64,000 bases of DNA from Bordetella petrii (GTDB lineage: Bacteria; Pseudomonadota; Gammaproteobacteria; Burkholderiales; Burkholderiaceae_B): NCBI RefSeq assembly GCF_017356245.1, contig NZ_JAFMZZ010000001.1, positions 3,725,602-3,789,601 of the forward strand. Direction: 5' to 3'. A program made the translations under genes and the position numbers. Below the pieces are notes generated by a model. It was given only the letters and a program-made list of their open reading frames with translations, made no database searches and had not been told where the DNA came from. This document shows, piece by piece, positions 34,627 to 43,835 of the stretch. The first letter of the stretch is position 1. Each line of letters starts with the position of its first letter.

Positions 34627-36222
34627 ATGCAGCCGAATTTCCTGTTCATCATCACCGACCAGCATCGCGCCGATCATCTCGGGTGCTACGGCAACCCCAT
34701 CGTGCGCACGCCTCATATCGATTCGCTGGCGCGCCGCGGCTGGCGCTCGGAACGGTTCTACGTGGCGAATCCGGCCTGCATGCCGAACCGCGCCACCCTG
34801 ATGACCGGGCGCATGCCGTCCTTGCACAAGGTGCGCTCCAACGGCATTCCTCTGCCGCTGCAGGCCACGACCTTCGTCGAGATCCTGCGCGTAGCGGGGT
34901 ACCAGACGGCCTGCAGCGGAAAAATCCACCTGCAGCCCATGACGGGCGACCTGCCCATCCTGAAGCCCGCCGACGGCGCGGGTGCGCCGCCGCCCGAGCG
35001 GCTGGCCGATGCCTGGCATGGCGACGGCGGCCGCTACGACCAGGAAAGCATCCTGAAATGGCAGCAAGACCCCGGCCACGACCTGACGCTGCCTTATTAC
35101 GGCTTCGAGGAAGTGCACCTGACCATGATGCACGCCGATGGCGCGCATGGCCATTATGGACGCTGGCTCGAGCAGCGGCATGCCCACGCCGACCGGCTGG
35201 TCGGGCCGCGCAACGCGCTGCCGCAAGAGGGCATTTCGGCCCTGCAGGCGTGGCGCACCGCGGTGCCCGAGGCCTTGTATTCCACCACCTACATCAAGGA
35301 ACAGGCGATCGGTTTCCTGGAACGCCATGCCGACGCGGGGCAGGGCGCTCGGCCGTTTTTCCTGCAGTGTTCTTTCAATGATCCGCACCATCCCTTCACC
35401 CCGCCGGGCAAGTACTGGGACATGTACGATCCCGGCCAGATGCCGCTGCCGGCCGCCTACCGCCCGAATATCGGCGAACCGCCGCCGCCGCTGCGGCACT
35501 TGCTGAAAGAACGAGACGAGGGCCGCGCCAACCGCGAATCGTGGATGCTGCAGGCCGTCAGCGAAACCGATGTGCGCCAGGCCCTGGCGCTTACCTATGG
35601 TTCGATCACCATGATCGACGACGCGGTGGGCGAGATCCTGGCCACGCTCGAGCGGCGCAACCTGCTGCACAACACCGTAGTCGTATTCACCAGCGACCAT
35701 GGCGAGTACATGGGCGACCACCAGCTGATGTTCAAGGGGCCCATTCATTACGACGGCCTGATCCGCGTGCCGTTCATCTGGTGCGACCCGCAGCGCAACG
35801 TGCGCGGCGGGTCGTCCTCGCCGGCGCTGGCCGGCACCATCGACATCGCCCGCACCATCCTGGCGCGGGCCGGCCTGCAGGGCTTCCATGGCATGCAGGG
35901 CTGCGACCTGATGCCGCTGATGGAAGGCCAGGTGGCGGACCTGCGGCCCGCCGTCATCGTGGAAGAAGACAACCAGCGCGCCTTCATGGGATTCGACCGG
36001 CCGGTGCGGATGCGCACCCTGGTTACCGACCGGTGGCGGCTGACGGTGTACCGCGGCGTGGAGTGGGGCGAGCTGTACGACCTGCACGCCGATCCGCTGG
36101 AACTGCACAACCGCTGGTCGGATCCGGATGTCGCCGATGTGCGCGCCGGCCTGCTGCTGCAGCTGGTGCAATCCATGCAAGAGCTGGCCGACGACAGCCC
36201 GCTGCCGAAGGCCCGCGCCTGA
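34627..36222 (+). CDS. Cysteine-type sulfatase (alkaline phosphatase superfamily), cytoplasmic
   Basis: A 531-aa hydrolase of the type I sulfatase/phosphonate monoester hydrolase group. It starts PNFLFIITDQHRADHLGCYG; the Asp of TDQ is a metal ligand. The sulfatase core motif C-x-P-x-R is read as Cys51 in ACMPNRATLMTGR. The Cys would need oxidation to formylglycine. Further metal-site motifs are HHPF and FTSDHGEYMGDH (Asp/His near residue 358). No signal peptide is seen, unlike the sulfatase at 56934. Phosphonate monoester hydrolase, choline sulfatase or another sulfatase are all possible. The next gene starts 35 bp downstream. The only formylglycine-generating enzyme in the window is at 48359. 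Confidence 0.88.
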   Translation: MQPNFLFIITDQHRADHLGCYGNPIVRTPHIDSLARRGWRSERFYVANPACMPNRATLMTGRMPSLHKVRSNGIPLPLQATTFVEILRVAGYQTACSGKIHLQPMTGDLPILKPADGAGAPPPERLADAWHGDGGRYDQESILKWQQDPGHDLTLPYYGFEEVHLTMMHADGAHGHYGRWLEQRHAHADRLVGPRNALPQEGISALQAWRTAVPEALYSTTYIKEQAIGFLERHADAGQGARPFFLQCSFNDPHHPFTPPGKYWDMYDPGQMPLPAAYRPNIGEPPPPLRHLLKERDEGRANRESWMLQAVSETDVRQALALTYGSITMIDDAVGEILATLERRNLLHNTVVVFTSDHGEYMGDHQLMFKGPIHYDGLIRVPFIWCDPQRNVRGGSSSPALAGTIDIARTILARAGLQGFHGMQGCDLMPLMEGQVADLRPAVIVEEDNQRAFMGFDRPVRMRTLVTDRWRLTVYRGVEWGELYDLHADPLELHNRWSDPDVADVRAGLLLQLVQSMQELADDSPLPKARA

Positions 36223-36257
36223 ACGGACATGATTCATCAATAAACAGGGAGACTGGG

Positions 36258-37718
36258 ATGACAGTGTTGAACGAGGCCGCGGCGCGGTTTGGCGAGCTGC
36301 GCATGCTGATCGACGGAGAATGGCTGGCCAGGGGCGCGGGCGGCGCGCAGCCGGTGACCGACCCCGCGACGCTGCAGGTGCTGGGCGAGCTGCCCCTGGC
36401 CGCCGGCGGCGAACTCGACCGGGCCGTGCACGCCGCGCATGCCGCGTTCGGGGCGTGGTCGCGCACGCCGGCCATCGAGCGCTGCCGCCTGCTGGCGCAG
36501 GCGGCGCAGCTGGTGCGCGAGCGCGCCGAGCTGATCGCGCACATACTGACGCTGGAGCAGGGCAAGCCGCTGGCGGAATCGCGCGGTGAAGTCATGGGCG
36601 CGGCGGAAATCTTCGAATGGTATGCGCAAGAGTCGCGCCGCCTGTATGGGCGGGTGATCCCGGCGCGCCAGGCCCATACCCGGCACTGGGTCACGCACGA
36701 GCCGGTCGGCCCGGTGGCCGCATTCACGCCCTGGAATTTTCCCGCGCTGACGCCCGCCCGCAAGATCGCGGGCGCGCTGGCCGCCGGCTGCACCTGCGTG
36801 ATCAAGCCCGCCGAGGAAACCCCCGCCACCGCGCTCGAGCTGGCGCGGGCCTGCATGGACGCGGGCCTGCCCGTCGGCGTGCTGAATGTGGTGTTCGGCC
36901 ATCCGGCGGATGTATCCGGGCACCTGATCCGCGCCCCGCAGATACGCAAGATCACTTTCACCGGATCCACCGCGGTGGGCAAGCAGCTGGCGGCGCTGGC
37001 CGCGCTGCACGGCGCCAAGCGCTGCACCATGGAGCTGGGCGGGCTGGCCCCCGCCATCGTGTTCGACGATGCCGACATCGGCGAAGCCGCGGCGGTGTGC
37101 GCGGCATCGCGCTTTCGCAACGCCGGCCAGGTCTGCGTGGCCGCCTCGCGCTTCTACGTGCAGCGCCAGGCCTATCCGCGCTTCATGGAGCAGTTCCGCG
37201 CCCACGTCGCGGGCCTGAAGGTCGGCAACGGCCTGGCCGCCGACACCCGGATGGGGCCGCTGGCCAACGGGCGCCGCCTGGACGCCATGCCCGGCTTCAT
37301 CGACGATGCGCTGCAGCACGGCGGGCAGGTGGCCGCCGGCGGCGCGCGCCACGAAGGGGCCGGCTACTTCTGGCAGCCGACCATCCTGGCCGACATGCCC
37401 GACCAGGCGCGCGCCATGTCCGAAGAAACCTTCGGGCCGGTGGCTTCGGTGGCGGCTTTCGATACGCTGGACGAGGTCATCGAGCGGGCCAACGGCGTGC
37501 CTTACGGGCTGGCGGCGTACGCCTTCACGCGGTCCGCCGCCACGGCCATGGCGGTGGCCGACGGCCTGCAGGCCGGCATGGTGGGCATCAATACACCGGC
37601 GATTTCTCTTGCGGAAGCGCCGTTCGGTGGAGTAAAGGAAAGCGGGTATGGCAGCGAAGGCGGCACCGAGGGGCTGGAGGCCTATCTTTGCACCAAGTTC
37701 GTGGCCCACCGCGCATAG
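36258..37718 (+). CDS. NAD(P)-dependent aldehyde dehydrogenase (succinate-semialdehyde type)
   Basis: A 486-aa aldehyde dehydrogenase resembling succinate-semialdehyde dehydrogenases. It has FTPWNFPALTPARKIAGALA, the cofactor-binding VIKPAEETP, general base Glu in MELGGLAPAIV, and nucleophile Cys in FRNAGQVCVAASRFYV. The latter context is typical of GabD-like enzymes. The start at ATG 36258 follows GGGAGACTGGG. It lies 35 bp after the sulfatase and 62 bp before the Bug receptor. It could oxidise an aldehyde formed from the alcohol that the sulfatase releases, though no alcohol dehydrogenase is present. Confidence 0.92.
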   Translation: MTVLNEAAARFGELRMLIDGEWLARGAGGAQPVTDPATLQVLGELPLAAGGELDRAVHAAHAAFGAWSRTPAIERCRLLAQAAQLVRERAELIAHILTLEQGKPLAESRGEVMGAAEIFEWYAQESRRLYGRVIPARQAHTRHWVTHEPVGPVAAFTPWNFPALTPARKIAGALAAGCTCVIKPAEETPATALELARACMDAGLPVGVLNVVFGHPADVSGHLIRAPQIRKITFTGSTAVGKQLAALAALHGAKRCTMELGGLAPAIVFDDADIGEAAAVCAASRFRNAGQVCVAASRFYVQRQAYPRFMEQFRAHVAGLKVGNGLAADTRMGPLANGRRLDAMPGFIDDALQHGGQVAAGGARHEGAGYFWQPTILADMPDQARAMSEETFGPVASVAAFDTLDEVIERANGVPYGLAAYAFTRSAATAMAVADGLQAGMVGINTPAISLAEAPFGGVKESGYGSEGGTEGLEAYLCTKFVAHRA

Positions 37719-37780
37719 GGCGGCGGCGGGCGCCAGCCCGCCATACTGATCGACAACACAACGAAACAAGGGGTCCCAGC

Positions 37781-38734
37781 ATGCGTAACATGGCAAAAAT
37801 ACTGCCTTTACTGGCAATTGCCGCGGCCGCCGTACACCCGCAGGCACAGGCTGACGCGTATCCGCGCCAGCCGATCAACCTGATCGTCAATTTCCCGCCG
37901 GGCGGGGCCACCGACCTGACCGCGCGCGCGCTGGGCCAGGCGATGACAGAATCGCTGAAGCAGCCGGTCATCATCGAAAACCGCGCCGGCGCCGGCGGCG
38001 CCATCGGCATAGGCGCCATATCCAGCGCCAGGCCCGACGGCTACCACGTGGGCTTTGTATCCGTGGCGGGCCTGACCACGCTGCCGCAGATGCGGCGGGT
38101 GCCGTACAGCATGGAAACGGTCACGTACCTGTGCCGGGCCTACGATGCGCCGGTCTTCATGCTGGTGACCCAGGACTCGAAATTCAAGAGCGCCCAGGAA
38201 CTGGTGGCCTACGCAAAGGGCAACCCGGGCCGCCTGAATTACGCGACGGTGGGCCCCGGCTCGCTGCCGCACCTGGCCGCCCTGGACTTCGCCGCCGCCG
38301 CGAAAATCGACATCAGCCATATTCCGTACCAGGGCGAGGCGCCGGCCATTACGGACCTGCTGGGCGGGCACGTGGATCTTTATTTCGGCACCAACGCCGT
38401 GGCCACCGCGCACAACCTGCGCCGCCTGGCCGTGGCCGCCGAGGCGCGCCAGGACGATGCGCCCGATACCCCCACGCTGGCCGAGCTGGGCTATCCGGTG
38501 CGCCGCTCGATCGGCGGCGGCCTGATCGCGCCCGCCGGGCTCGACAGCCAGGCCGAACAGGCGCTGGGCCAGGCCTGCAAGACGGCGGTGCTCAGCCAGG
38601 GGTTCAAGCAGGCGCTGGGCAGCCTGAAGCTGGTTCCGGCCTACCTGGACGGCGCCGCGTTCAAGCGCGAACTGCAGGCCGAAGCCGGCGGCAACCGGAA
38701 ACTGCTGGAGCGGGAAGGGCTGTTGGCGAAGTAA
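37781..38734 (+). CDS. Bug-family periplasmic receptor (TctC-like)
   Basis: Second tripartite tricarboxylate transporter-type receptor, 317 aa. It has a signal peptide (MAKILPLLAIAAAAVHPQAQA), mature start YPRQPINLIVNFPPGGATDL, the NRAGAGGAIGI motif, and the typical pair NPGRLNYATVGPGSLPHLAA and GGHVDLYFG. It is the last gene of the DehI/sulfatase/dehydrogenase run and is followed by a strong terminator. It probably binds the carboxylate or ester substrate of that pathway. It differs clearly from the Bug gene at 28698, so they are separate family members. Confidence 0.93.
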   Translation: MRNMAKILPLLAIAAAAVHPQAQADAYPRQPINLIVNFPPGGATDLTARALGQAMTESLKQPVIIENRAGAGGAIGIGAISSARPDGYHVGFVSVAGLTTLPQMRRVPYSMETVTYLCRAYDAPVFMLVTQDSKFKSAQELVAYAKGNPGRLNYATVGPGSLPHLAALDFAAAAKIDISHIPYQGEAPAITDLLGGHVDLYFGTNAVATAHNLRRLAVAAEARQDDAPDTPTLAELGYPVRRSIGGGLIAPAGLDSQAEQALGQACKTAVLSQGFKQALGSLKLVPAYLDGAAFKRELQAEAGGNRKLLEREGLLAK

Positions 38735-38745
38735 GACGCTTACCC

Positions 38746-38774
38746 GCGCCGCTGCGCCATCGCAGCGGCGCTTT
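38746..38774 (+). terminator. Rho-independent terminator after the second Bug gene
   Basis: A perfect 11-bp stem (GCGCCGCTGCG at 38746-38756 with CGCAGCGGCGC at 38761-38771), a CCAT loop and a short T run start 11 bp after the stop codon. This separates the metabolic operon from the outer-membrane protein gene. Confidence 0.78.
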
Positions 38775-38865
38775 ACATTATCATCACGGACTGACAGCCT
38801 TATTTTCAGGGCAGCGTTTACCCAAGCACGACCGTGTTTTGCGCAATGCCATTGCGGGGTATGAC

Positions 38866-39849
38866 ATGTCAGGCCAGGAAACTGCAGGCGCCCGGGCGGG
38901 CAAGTTCCTTTCGGGCTGGGCGTTGGCCGTGCTGGCGTGCGCGCTGGCCACGGCCGCCTCGGCGCAGTCGGGCATCCGGCTGACCAAAGACGACCTGCAA
39001 AAGCGCGCCAATGGCGTGCTGGCCCTGATGTCGTTCTCGATTGTTCCCGACATCACCACCAGTTCGCTGTCCATCGGCGGCGGCGGGGCGGGGACGCAGG
39101 GGTCGAGCGACTTCTTCATGACCCAGCTCGGCGGCGGCGACACCCTTTCCGACAGCGTGCCCATCTATCTGGAAGGCGTGCTGGCGTACAGCCGGTACGA
39201 CCCGACCTTTATTGCGACGCAAGGCGCGCAAAGGCGCAGCATTCCCACCAAATGGAACAGCCTGTCCGCCACGGGCGGCATCGGCTGGGACTTCAAGCTG
39301 ACCGACGAATTGAAGCTGCGGCCCATCTTCAATTTCGCCCTGGGCAACGTCACCAGCGACCTGCGCGGCGCCAGCTGGTACGTCGGCCGCAAGACCGGGC
39401 GGGACGTGGAATTCCTGGACAGGGGCTCGCTGAATGCCTACGGCCTGGGCGGGTCCTTGATGCTGGACTGGGAACACTACCGTCCGGGCTATGAGGTGGA
39501 TGTGGAGCTGCGGTATTCCGACATCCGGCTGCAGAGTTTCGAAAGCTCGGCGGCAGTGCAGGGCAAGGCGGCTGCCCGCTCGGCCAACCTGTGGGCCCGC
39601 TACCGGGCGCCCACCGGCATCACGTTGCTGCAACGGCCGCTGCGCTATGTGCTGGAACTGACGCATTCCGAGTTCCTGGGCGACCAGCGCGGCGTGCTGG
39701 GATTCGACCGCCTGACTGCCCTAGGCGCGGGCCTGGAGCTGGACTCCAGCGCCTATAACGTCATTGTCACCCGGACGCGATTGGTCGGGCGCTATGTGTT
39801 CGGCACCAATGTCCGCGGTTTTTCGGTCGGGCTCGCCGTCAGTTTCTGA
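38866..39849 (+). CDS. Outer-membrane beta-barrel protein, copy 1
   Basis: A 327-aa exported protein of a family I cannot name. A signal peptide (LSGWALAVLACALATAASAQ) precedes a mature part with alternating polar/hydrophobic strands and a C-terminal Phe (GFSVGLAVSF). These are signs of an outer-membrane barrel of about 12 strands. ATG 38866 is chosen; ATG 38861 is in another frame. Copy 2 at 62038 has exactly the same length and, by my count, 17 differences over about 293 mature residues (about 94% identical). The signal peptides are unlike each other. The genes are convergent with an AraC gene here and located after sulfatase genes there. The role is probably passage of, or response to, a sulfated or released hydrophobic compound (inference). 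Confidence 0.8.
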   Translation: MSGQETAGARAGKFLSGWALAVLACALATAASAQSGIRLTKDDLQKRANGVLALMSFSIVPDITTSSLSIGGGGAGTQGSSDFFMTQLGGGDTLSDSVPIYLEGVLAYSRYDPTFIATQGAQRRSIPTKWNSLSATGGIGWDFKLTDELKLRPIFNFALGNVTSDLRGASWYVGRKTGRDVEFLDRGSLNAYGLGGSLMLDWEHYRPGYEVDVELRYSDIRLQSFESSAAVQGKAAARSANLWARYRAPTGITLLQRPLRYVLELTHSEFLGDQRGVLGFDRLTALGAGLELDSSAYNVIVTRTRLVGRYVFGTNVRGFSVGLAVSF

Positions 39850-39885
39850 CGGGCCTGGTGCGATGCCATGGCCCCGAAACCTGGA

Positions 39886-40866
39886 TTACAGACGCGCACG
39901 CGAGCGGTTCAACGTATCGCTCGGCAGTTCCCCGAAGGCCCTGCGGTAGTATTCGGCGAACCGCGACATATGCCGAAAGCCCCATTTGGTGGCCACATCC
40001 GAAACACTGGACGCCTGATCGCCGGTGAGCAAGTCGCGCAACGCGCCATTCAGGCGCGCGGTCATGAACCAACGGCTTGGTGTCATGCCGACGCCGCAGC
40101 GGAAAATCAGTTGCAGAGAGCGCAGGCTGTACCCGCTGCGCCTGGCGATCTCGGCCAGCGCAATATCGGCGTCGGTCCCGGACAGCACCAGCCGTTCGCA
40201 TGCCGAGATCAGGCAATGGCGGCGTCGCTCGGCCGACAGAGTCCGCGCCTGGCGCGCGGATGCCGCGTCGAACAGCGCATCGACATAACCGGCCAGCAGC
40301 GACCCGCCAATCTCCGCAGCGAGTTCCGGCGCCATTCCGTTGCCACGCTGAAGCCCACGAGCGATACCCATTGCATCGTCGGCCAGGCATGTCAATGCAA
40401 ACCTTCCGCCCGGCCGCAGACGTATCGACTGGACGGCGGATCTCGATATTCTCAGCGGCTGCCCCCTGCGCGCAAGAGCGGCTTTCTGGAGATGGTCTTC
40501 CGGTATGGTGAAGGTCACCCACCGGGAAGCATGCGAGGCGTGATAGAGCAGTTCGACCCCGGCCGGATAAATCTGGATTTCGTCCGCTTCGATCGCCGCC
40601 GTGTTGTACTTGGCCGTTTCACTGCCTTCCGCCACGAAGCCGATGCATAAAGCATCCCTGGGCATGCTGCCCTGGGCGGCCACCGGAAAGTCATAACGGC
40701 CCGTTTCCAGCCTGATATCGCCGAAATTCAGGCGCTGGTGCTCCATGGTTGCCCGCCTGGATGACAGCAGCCGATGTTCGAAAGTCCCGCCGTAAATGAC
40801 ATCGAAGGCCTGGGAAGGCTCAAAACCCGAATAAACGTGTCGCATGTAGCCAGGCTGGAACGACAT
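39886..40866 (-). CDS. AraC-family transcriptional regulator, paralogue 1
   Basis: A 326-aa regulator with a C-terminal AraC-type double helix-turn-helix (about residues 215-320: IALAEIARRSGYSLRSLQLIF and VSDVATKWGFRHMSRFAEYYR). The N-terminal half is a cupin-like/AraC-binding-like sensor domain (YDFPVAAQGSMP, IQIYPAGVELLYHAS). It is divergent from the alkylsulfatase gene. Its start codon lies 17 bp from one copy of the 44-bp element. The paralogue at 46803 has the same length (326 aa), the same DNA-recognition helices nearly throughout and the same 17-bp distance to its own copy. It is therefore likely to autoregulate and to control the alkylsulfatase. Confidence 0.9.
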   Translation of the reverse strand: MSFQPGYMRHVYSGFEPSQAFDVIYGGTFEHRLLSSRRATMEHQRLNFGDIRLETGRYDFPVAAQGSMPRDALCIGFVAEGSETAKYNTAAIEADEIQIYPAGVELLYHASHASRWVTFTIPEDHLQKAALARRGQPLRISRSAVQSIRLRPGGRFALTCLADDAMGIARGLQRGNGMAPELAAEIGGSLLAGYVDALFDAASARQARTLSAERRRHCLISACERLVLSGTDADIALAEIARRSGYSLRSLQLIFRCGVGMTPSRWFMTARLNGALRDLLTGDQASSVSDVATKWGFRHMSRFAEYYRRAFGELPSDTLNRSRARL

Positions 40867-40882
40867 GGCAAAAACTCCTTAG

Positions 40883-40926
40883 AGATTTCGCATTTCGGAT
40901 AGTGTCCGTTTGAGATTAGCACTATT
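40883..40926 (+). promoter_or_regulatory. Conserved 44-bp element, copy A (upstream of AraC 1 and alkylsulfatase)
   Basis: The sequence begins AGATTTCGCATTTCGGATAG and ends CACTATT, with 17 bp between. The front half contains a near-perfect tandem ATTTCGC/ATTTCGG repeat. Copies B (44520) and C (47800) have the same two blocks at the same 17-bp spacing. It lies in the 233-bp region between the divergent AraC and alkylsulfatase genes, a fitting place for an AraC operator. Confidence 0.65.
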
Positions 40927-41099
40927 GTGCAATAAGTCGTAAGTTCGGGGCAGATTGTGTCGTTGATGATCGGTCGTTCCATGCGCGGACATGTTTTGAA
41001 AAATAACTATACAAACCGCGCGCCCATGCTTGGATGTGAATTTCTGCTGACACCTCAGTAGCGCCAATGTCCGTTGAGCACCGTTAGGAGTGGAAAGCC

Positions 41100-43157
41100 A
41101 TGAAGACTGTATGCCATGATGATTTGGCCGCGTCCTTTCAGGGATGCGCGAAGAATCGATGCCCCAGCCCGTTTCCTGGCCCCGATCTACTGCACCTGGC
41201 ACGGTCGATGGCGCTTGCCGGTCTCTGCCTGGCCGCGGCCTGGCCGGCCCTGGCCGCCGAAAGCCCGAAACCGGCCGAGCCGGCCACCAGGCAGGCCAAT
41301 GCCGAACTGATGAAAGCGCTTCCGTTCTCGGACAAGACATCTTTCGAGCTGGCGCACAAAGGGTTCATTGCGCCATTGCCCCAGGCCATGATCAAGGGGG
41401 CCCAGGGCAACCTGGTGTGGGACCCGACCAAGTACAACTTCATCAAGGAGGGCTCCGAGGCGCCCGACACGGTCAACCCCAGCCTGTGGCGGCAGGCACA
41501 GCTGCTGAATATATCCGGCCTGTTCAAGGTCACCGACGGCATATACCAGGTACGCAACCAGGACTTGTCCAACATGACGATCGTCGAAGGCAAGGAAGGC
41601 CTGACGATCATGGATCCGCTCATCTCCACCGAAACCGCCAAGGCCGCGCTGGACCTGTACTACCAGCATCGCCCCAAAAAGCCGGTGGTGGCCGTGATTT
41701 ATACGCACAGCCATGTCGACCATTACGGCGGCGTGCGCGGCGTGGTGGACGAAGCCGACGTCAAGTCCGGCAAGGTGAAAATCTACGCGCCCCTGGGATT
41801 CCTGGAGCACGCCGTGGCCGAGAACGTCATGGCCGGCACGGCGATGAGCCGCCGGGCCAGCTACATGTACGGCAACCTGCTGCCGCCCAGCGCCACCGGA
41901 CAGGTCGGCGCGGGCCTGGGCACAACCACTTCGGCCGGCACGGTGACCCTGATCCCGCCCACCGACATCATCGAGAAAACCGGCGAAACCCGTACCATCG
42001 ACGGGCTGACCTACCAGTTCCTGTATGCGCCCGGCAGTGAAGCGCCGGCCGAAATGCTGTACTACATCAAGGAAAAGAAGGCGCTGAACACGGCGGAGGA
42101 CTCTACCCACACCCTGCACAATACCTATTCGCTGCGTGGCGCGAAGATCCGCGACCCGCTCGCATGGTCCAAGTACCTGAACGAAGCCCTGGCGCTGTGG
42201 GGCGATGATGTAGAGGTCATGTACGCCATGCACCACTGGCCGGTATGGGGCAACAAGGAAGTCGACGAGCAGCTGAGCCTGCAGCGCGATATGTACCGTT
42301 ATATCAACGACGAGACGCTGCGGCTGGCCAACATGGGCTACAACAAGGAAGAGATTGCCGAGCAGATCCAGCTGCCCGAAGCCATTGCCACCAAGTTCTC
42401 GAACCGGGGCTATTACGGGTCGGTAAACCACAACGTGCGCGCCACGTACGTACTGTACCTGGGCTGGTTCAATGGCAACCCGGCCACACTGCATACGCTG
42501 CCCATTGAACAGGCGTCCAAGCATTATGTCGAAATGATGGGCGGCACGGACGCGCTGCTGAAGAAGGCTCGCGAATACTACGCCAAGGGCGAATACCGCT
42601 GGGTGGCCGAAGTGGTCAACTATGCGGTGTTCGCCGACCCCAAGAACCAGGCGGCGCGCGATCTGCAGGCGGATGCCCTGGAGCAGATGGGGTATCAGGC
42701 AGAAAGCGGCCCGTGGCGCAACTTCTACTTGACCGGCGCCAAAGAGCTGCGCGAAGGCGTCCAGAAGCTTCCTGTCCCGGATACCGCCAGCCCGGATACC
42801 GTGCGGGCAATGACGCTGGATATGCTGTTCGACTATTTCGCGGTTCGGCTGAACCGCGAAAAGGCCGCCGGCAAACACGTCGTGCTGAATCTGGACTTCA
42901 CCGACACCAACCAGAAATACATGCTGGAAATGGGCAATAGCGTGCTCAACCACACGGAAGGCAAACAGGCCAAGGATCCGGACGCCAGCCTTTCGCTGAC
43001 CCGCGAGACGCTCAACAACATCATGCTGAAGCAGACCACGCTGCAGGAGGCGCTGTCCAGAGGCGACGTGAAGCTCAGCGGCGATCAATCCAAGCTGAAC
43101 GACATATTCGGGTCGCTCGACGATTTCGAATTCTGGTTCAACATTGTGACGCCCTGA
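41100..43157 (+). CDS. sdsA: SdsA-type alkylsulfatase (metallo-beta-lactamase fold)
   Basis: Zinc-dependent type III sulfatase that hydrolyses primary alkyl sulfates such as dodecyl sulfate to alcohol and sulfate. It has 685 residues: a signal peptide (hydrophobic MALAGLCLAAAWPALA from about residue 37), then the MBL domain with the zinc motif H-S-H-V-D-H at residues 203-208, a helical dimerisation domain (about 430-560), and a C-terminal SCP2-like domain (about 570-680, LDFTDTNQKYMLEMGN). This is the order of P. aeruginosa SdsA1 (658 aa). No formylglycine is needed. ATG 41100 follows AGGAG; the extra N-terminal 36 residues ahead of the hydrophobic stretch are odd for a secretion signal, so an internal start is possible. 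Divergent AraC regulator; strong terminator after it. Confidence 0.93.
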   Translation: MKTVCHDDLAASFQGCAKNRCPSPFPGPDLLHLARSMALAGLCLAAAWPALAAESPKPAEPATRQANAELMKALPFSDKTSFELAHKGFIAPLPQAMIKGAQGNLVWDPTKYNFIKEGSEAPDTVNPSLWRQAQLLNISGLFKVTDGIYQVRNQDLSNMTIVEGKEGLTIMDPLISTETAKAALDLYYQHRPKKPVVAVIYTHSHVDHYGGVRGVVDEADVKSGKVKIYAPLGFLEHAVAENVMAGTAMSRRASYMYGNLLPPSATGQVGAGLGTTTSAGTVTLIPPTDIIEKTGETRTIDGLTYQFLYAPGSEAPAEMLYYIKEKKALNTAEDSTHTLHNTYSLRGAKIRDPLAWSKYLNEALALWGDDVEVMYAMHHWPVWGNKEVDEQLSLQRDMYRYINDETLRLANMGYNKEEIAEQIQLPEAIATKFSNRGYYGSVNHNVRATYVLYLGWFNGNPATLHTLPIEQASKHYVEMMGGTDALLKKAREYYAKGEYRWVAEVVNYAVFADPKNQAARDLQADALEQMGYQAESGPWRNFYLTGAKELREGVQKLPVPDTASPDTVRAMTLDMLFDYFAVRLNREKAAGKHVVLNLDFTDTNQKYMLEMGNSVLNHTEGKQAKDPDASLSLTRETLNNIMLKQTTLQEALSRGDVKLSGDQSKLNDIFGSLDDFEFWFNIVTP

Positions 43158-43171
43158 ACGCCGGGCAGGCG

Positions 43172-43212
43172 GATGCCTCAGGACCGGATCCTGGGGCATC
43201 GATTTCCTTTTT
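43172..43212 (+). terminator. Rho-independent terminator after the alkylsulfatase
   Basis: A 12-bp stem with one wobble (GATGCCTCAGGA at 43172-43183 with TCCTGGGGCATC at 43189-43200) and a CCGGA loop is followed by GATTTCCTTTTT. It lies 15 bp after the stop. Confidence 0.8.
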
Positions 43213-43369
43213 CGGGAGCATAATTGCCCTGTGCGCGCCGGGTCATGCAGCCGCCTGCGCACCGATGCCGCGGTGGTTCGCTCGATCCGGTGCTGGACCT
43301 CAAGGGCAGAACTGTAAATAATTGCCGGCAGAGCAGGGCTGTGAGATTTCCTACTGGGGTTGGAGAGTC

Positions 43370-43765
43370 ATGATGGCGATATCGAGTCGATGCCTTGCCC
43401 GGTTTTTGCTGCCCGCGCTGCTTGGCGCCTCCGGAACGGCCTGGGCGCAGGCCTATAGCGCATTTTCAACAGATTCCATCTATGGCTCGTTGAAGCATGA
43501 GGAATCCGTGTCCTTCAATCAGGCCGCCGCCAAGGTGTTCGCCAATCCGAAGGATAAGGAAATACTGCTATGGACCAGCCCGCTTGCCGGCCGCACGCCA
43601 GTGTCGGGCAAACTGTATGCCGACGGTTCGCGGCAGCATGATGGGCTGCCGTGCCGCATGCTGCATGCCAGGCTCGAACGCGGCCCCAATCGCGAAGACT
43701 GGGAATTCTGGTTCTGCCGCCAGGCCGACGGCCAATGGAAGGCGATATCGCAAAGCCGGCGCTGA
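43370..43765 (+). CDS. Small exported protein of unknown function
   Basis: A 131-aa protein with a signal peptide (MMAISSRCLARFLLPALLGASGTAWA) after GGAGAG. The mature part has a short helical region (SVSFNQAAAKVFA) and a beta-rich end with paired cysteines (LPCRML, FWFCRQADGQWKAIS). That ending faintly resembles the C-terminal CRQ-DG-W region of surface-antigen/RT0821-type proteins, but I would not assign the family. It lies between the alkylsulfatase and the GST gene. Near-repeats of ATAATTGCC occur upstream (about 43221 and 43318). Function unknown; envelope location is likely. Confidence 0.7.
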   Translation: MMAISSRCLARFLLPALLGASGTAWAQAYSAFSTDSIYGSLKHEESVSFNQAAAKVFANPKDKEILLWTSPLAGRTPVSGKLYADGSRQHDGLPCRMLHARLERGPNREDWEFWFCRQADGQWKAISQSRR

Positions 43766-43835
43766 GGCCCGGCCATACATCAACCCACGGGCGCGTCCAG
43801 CTGCGGCCCGTACTTACATCCGATGGACCCAATCC

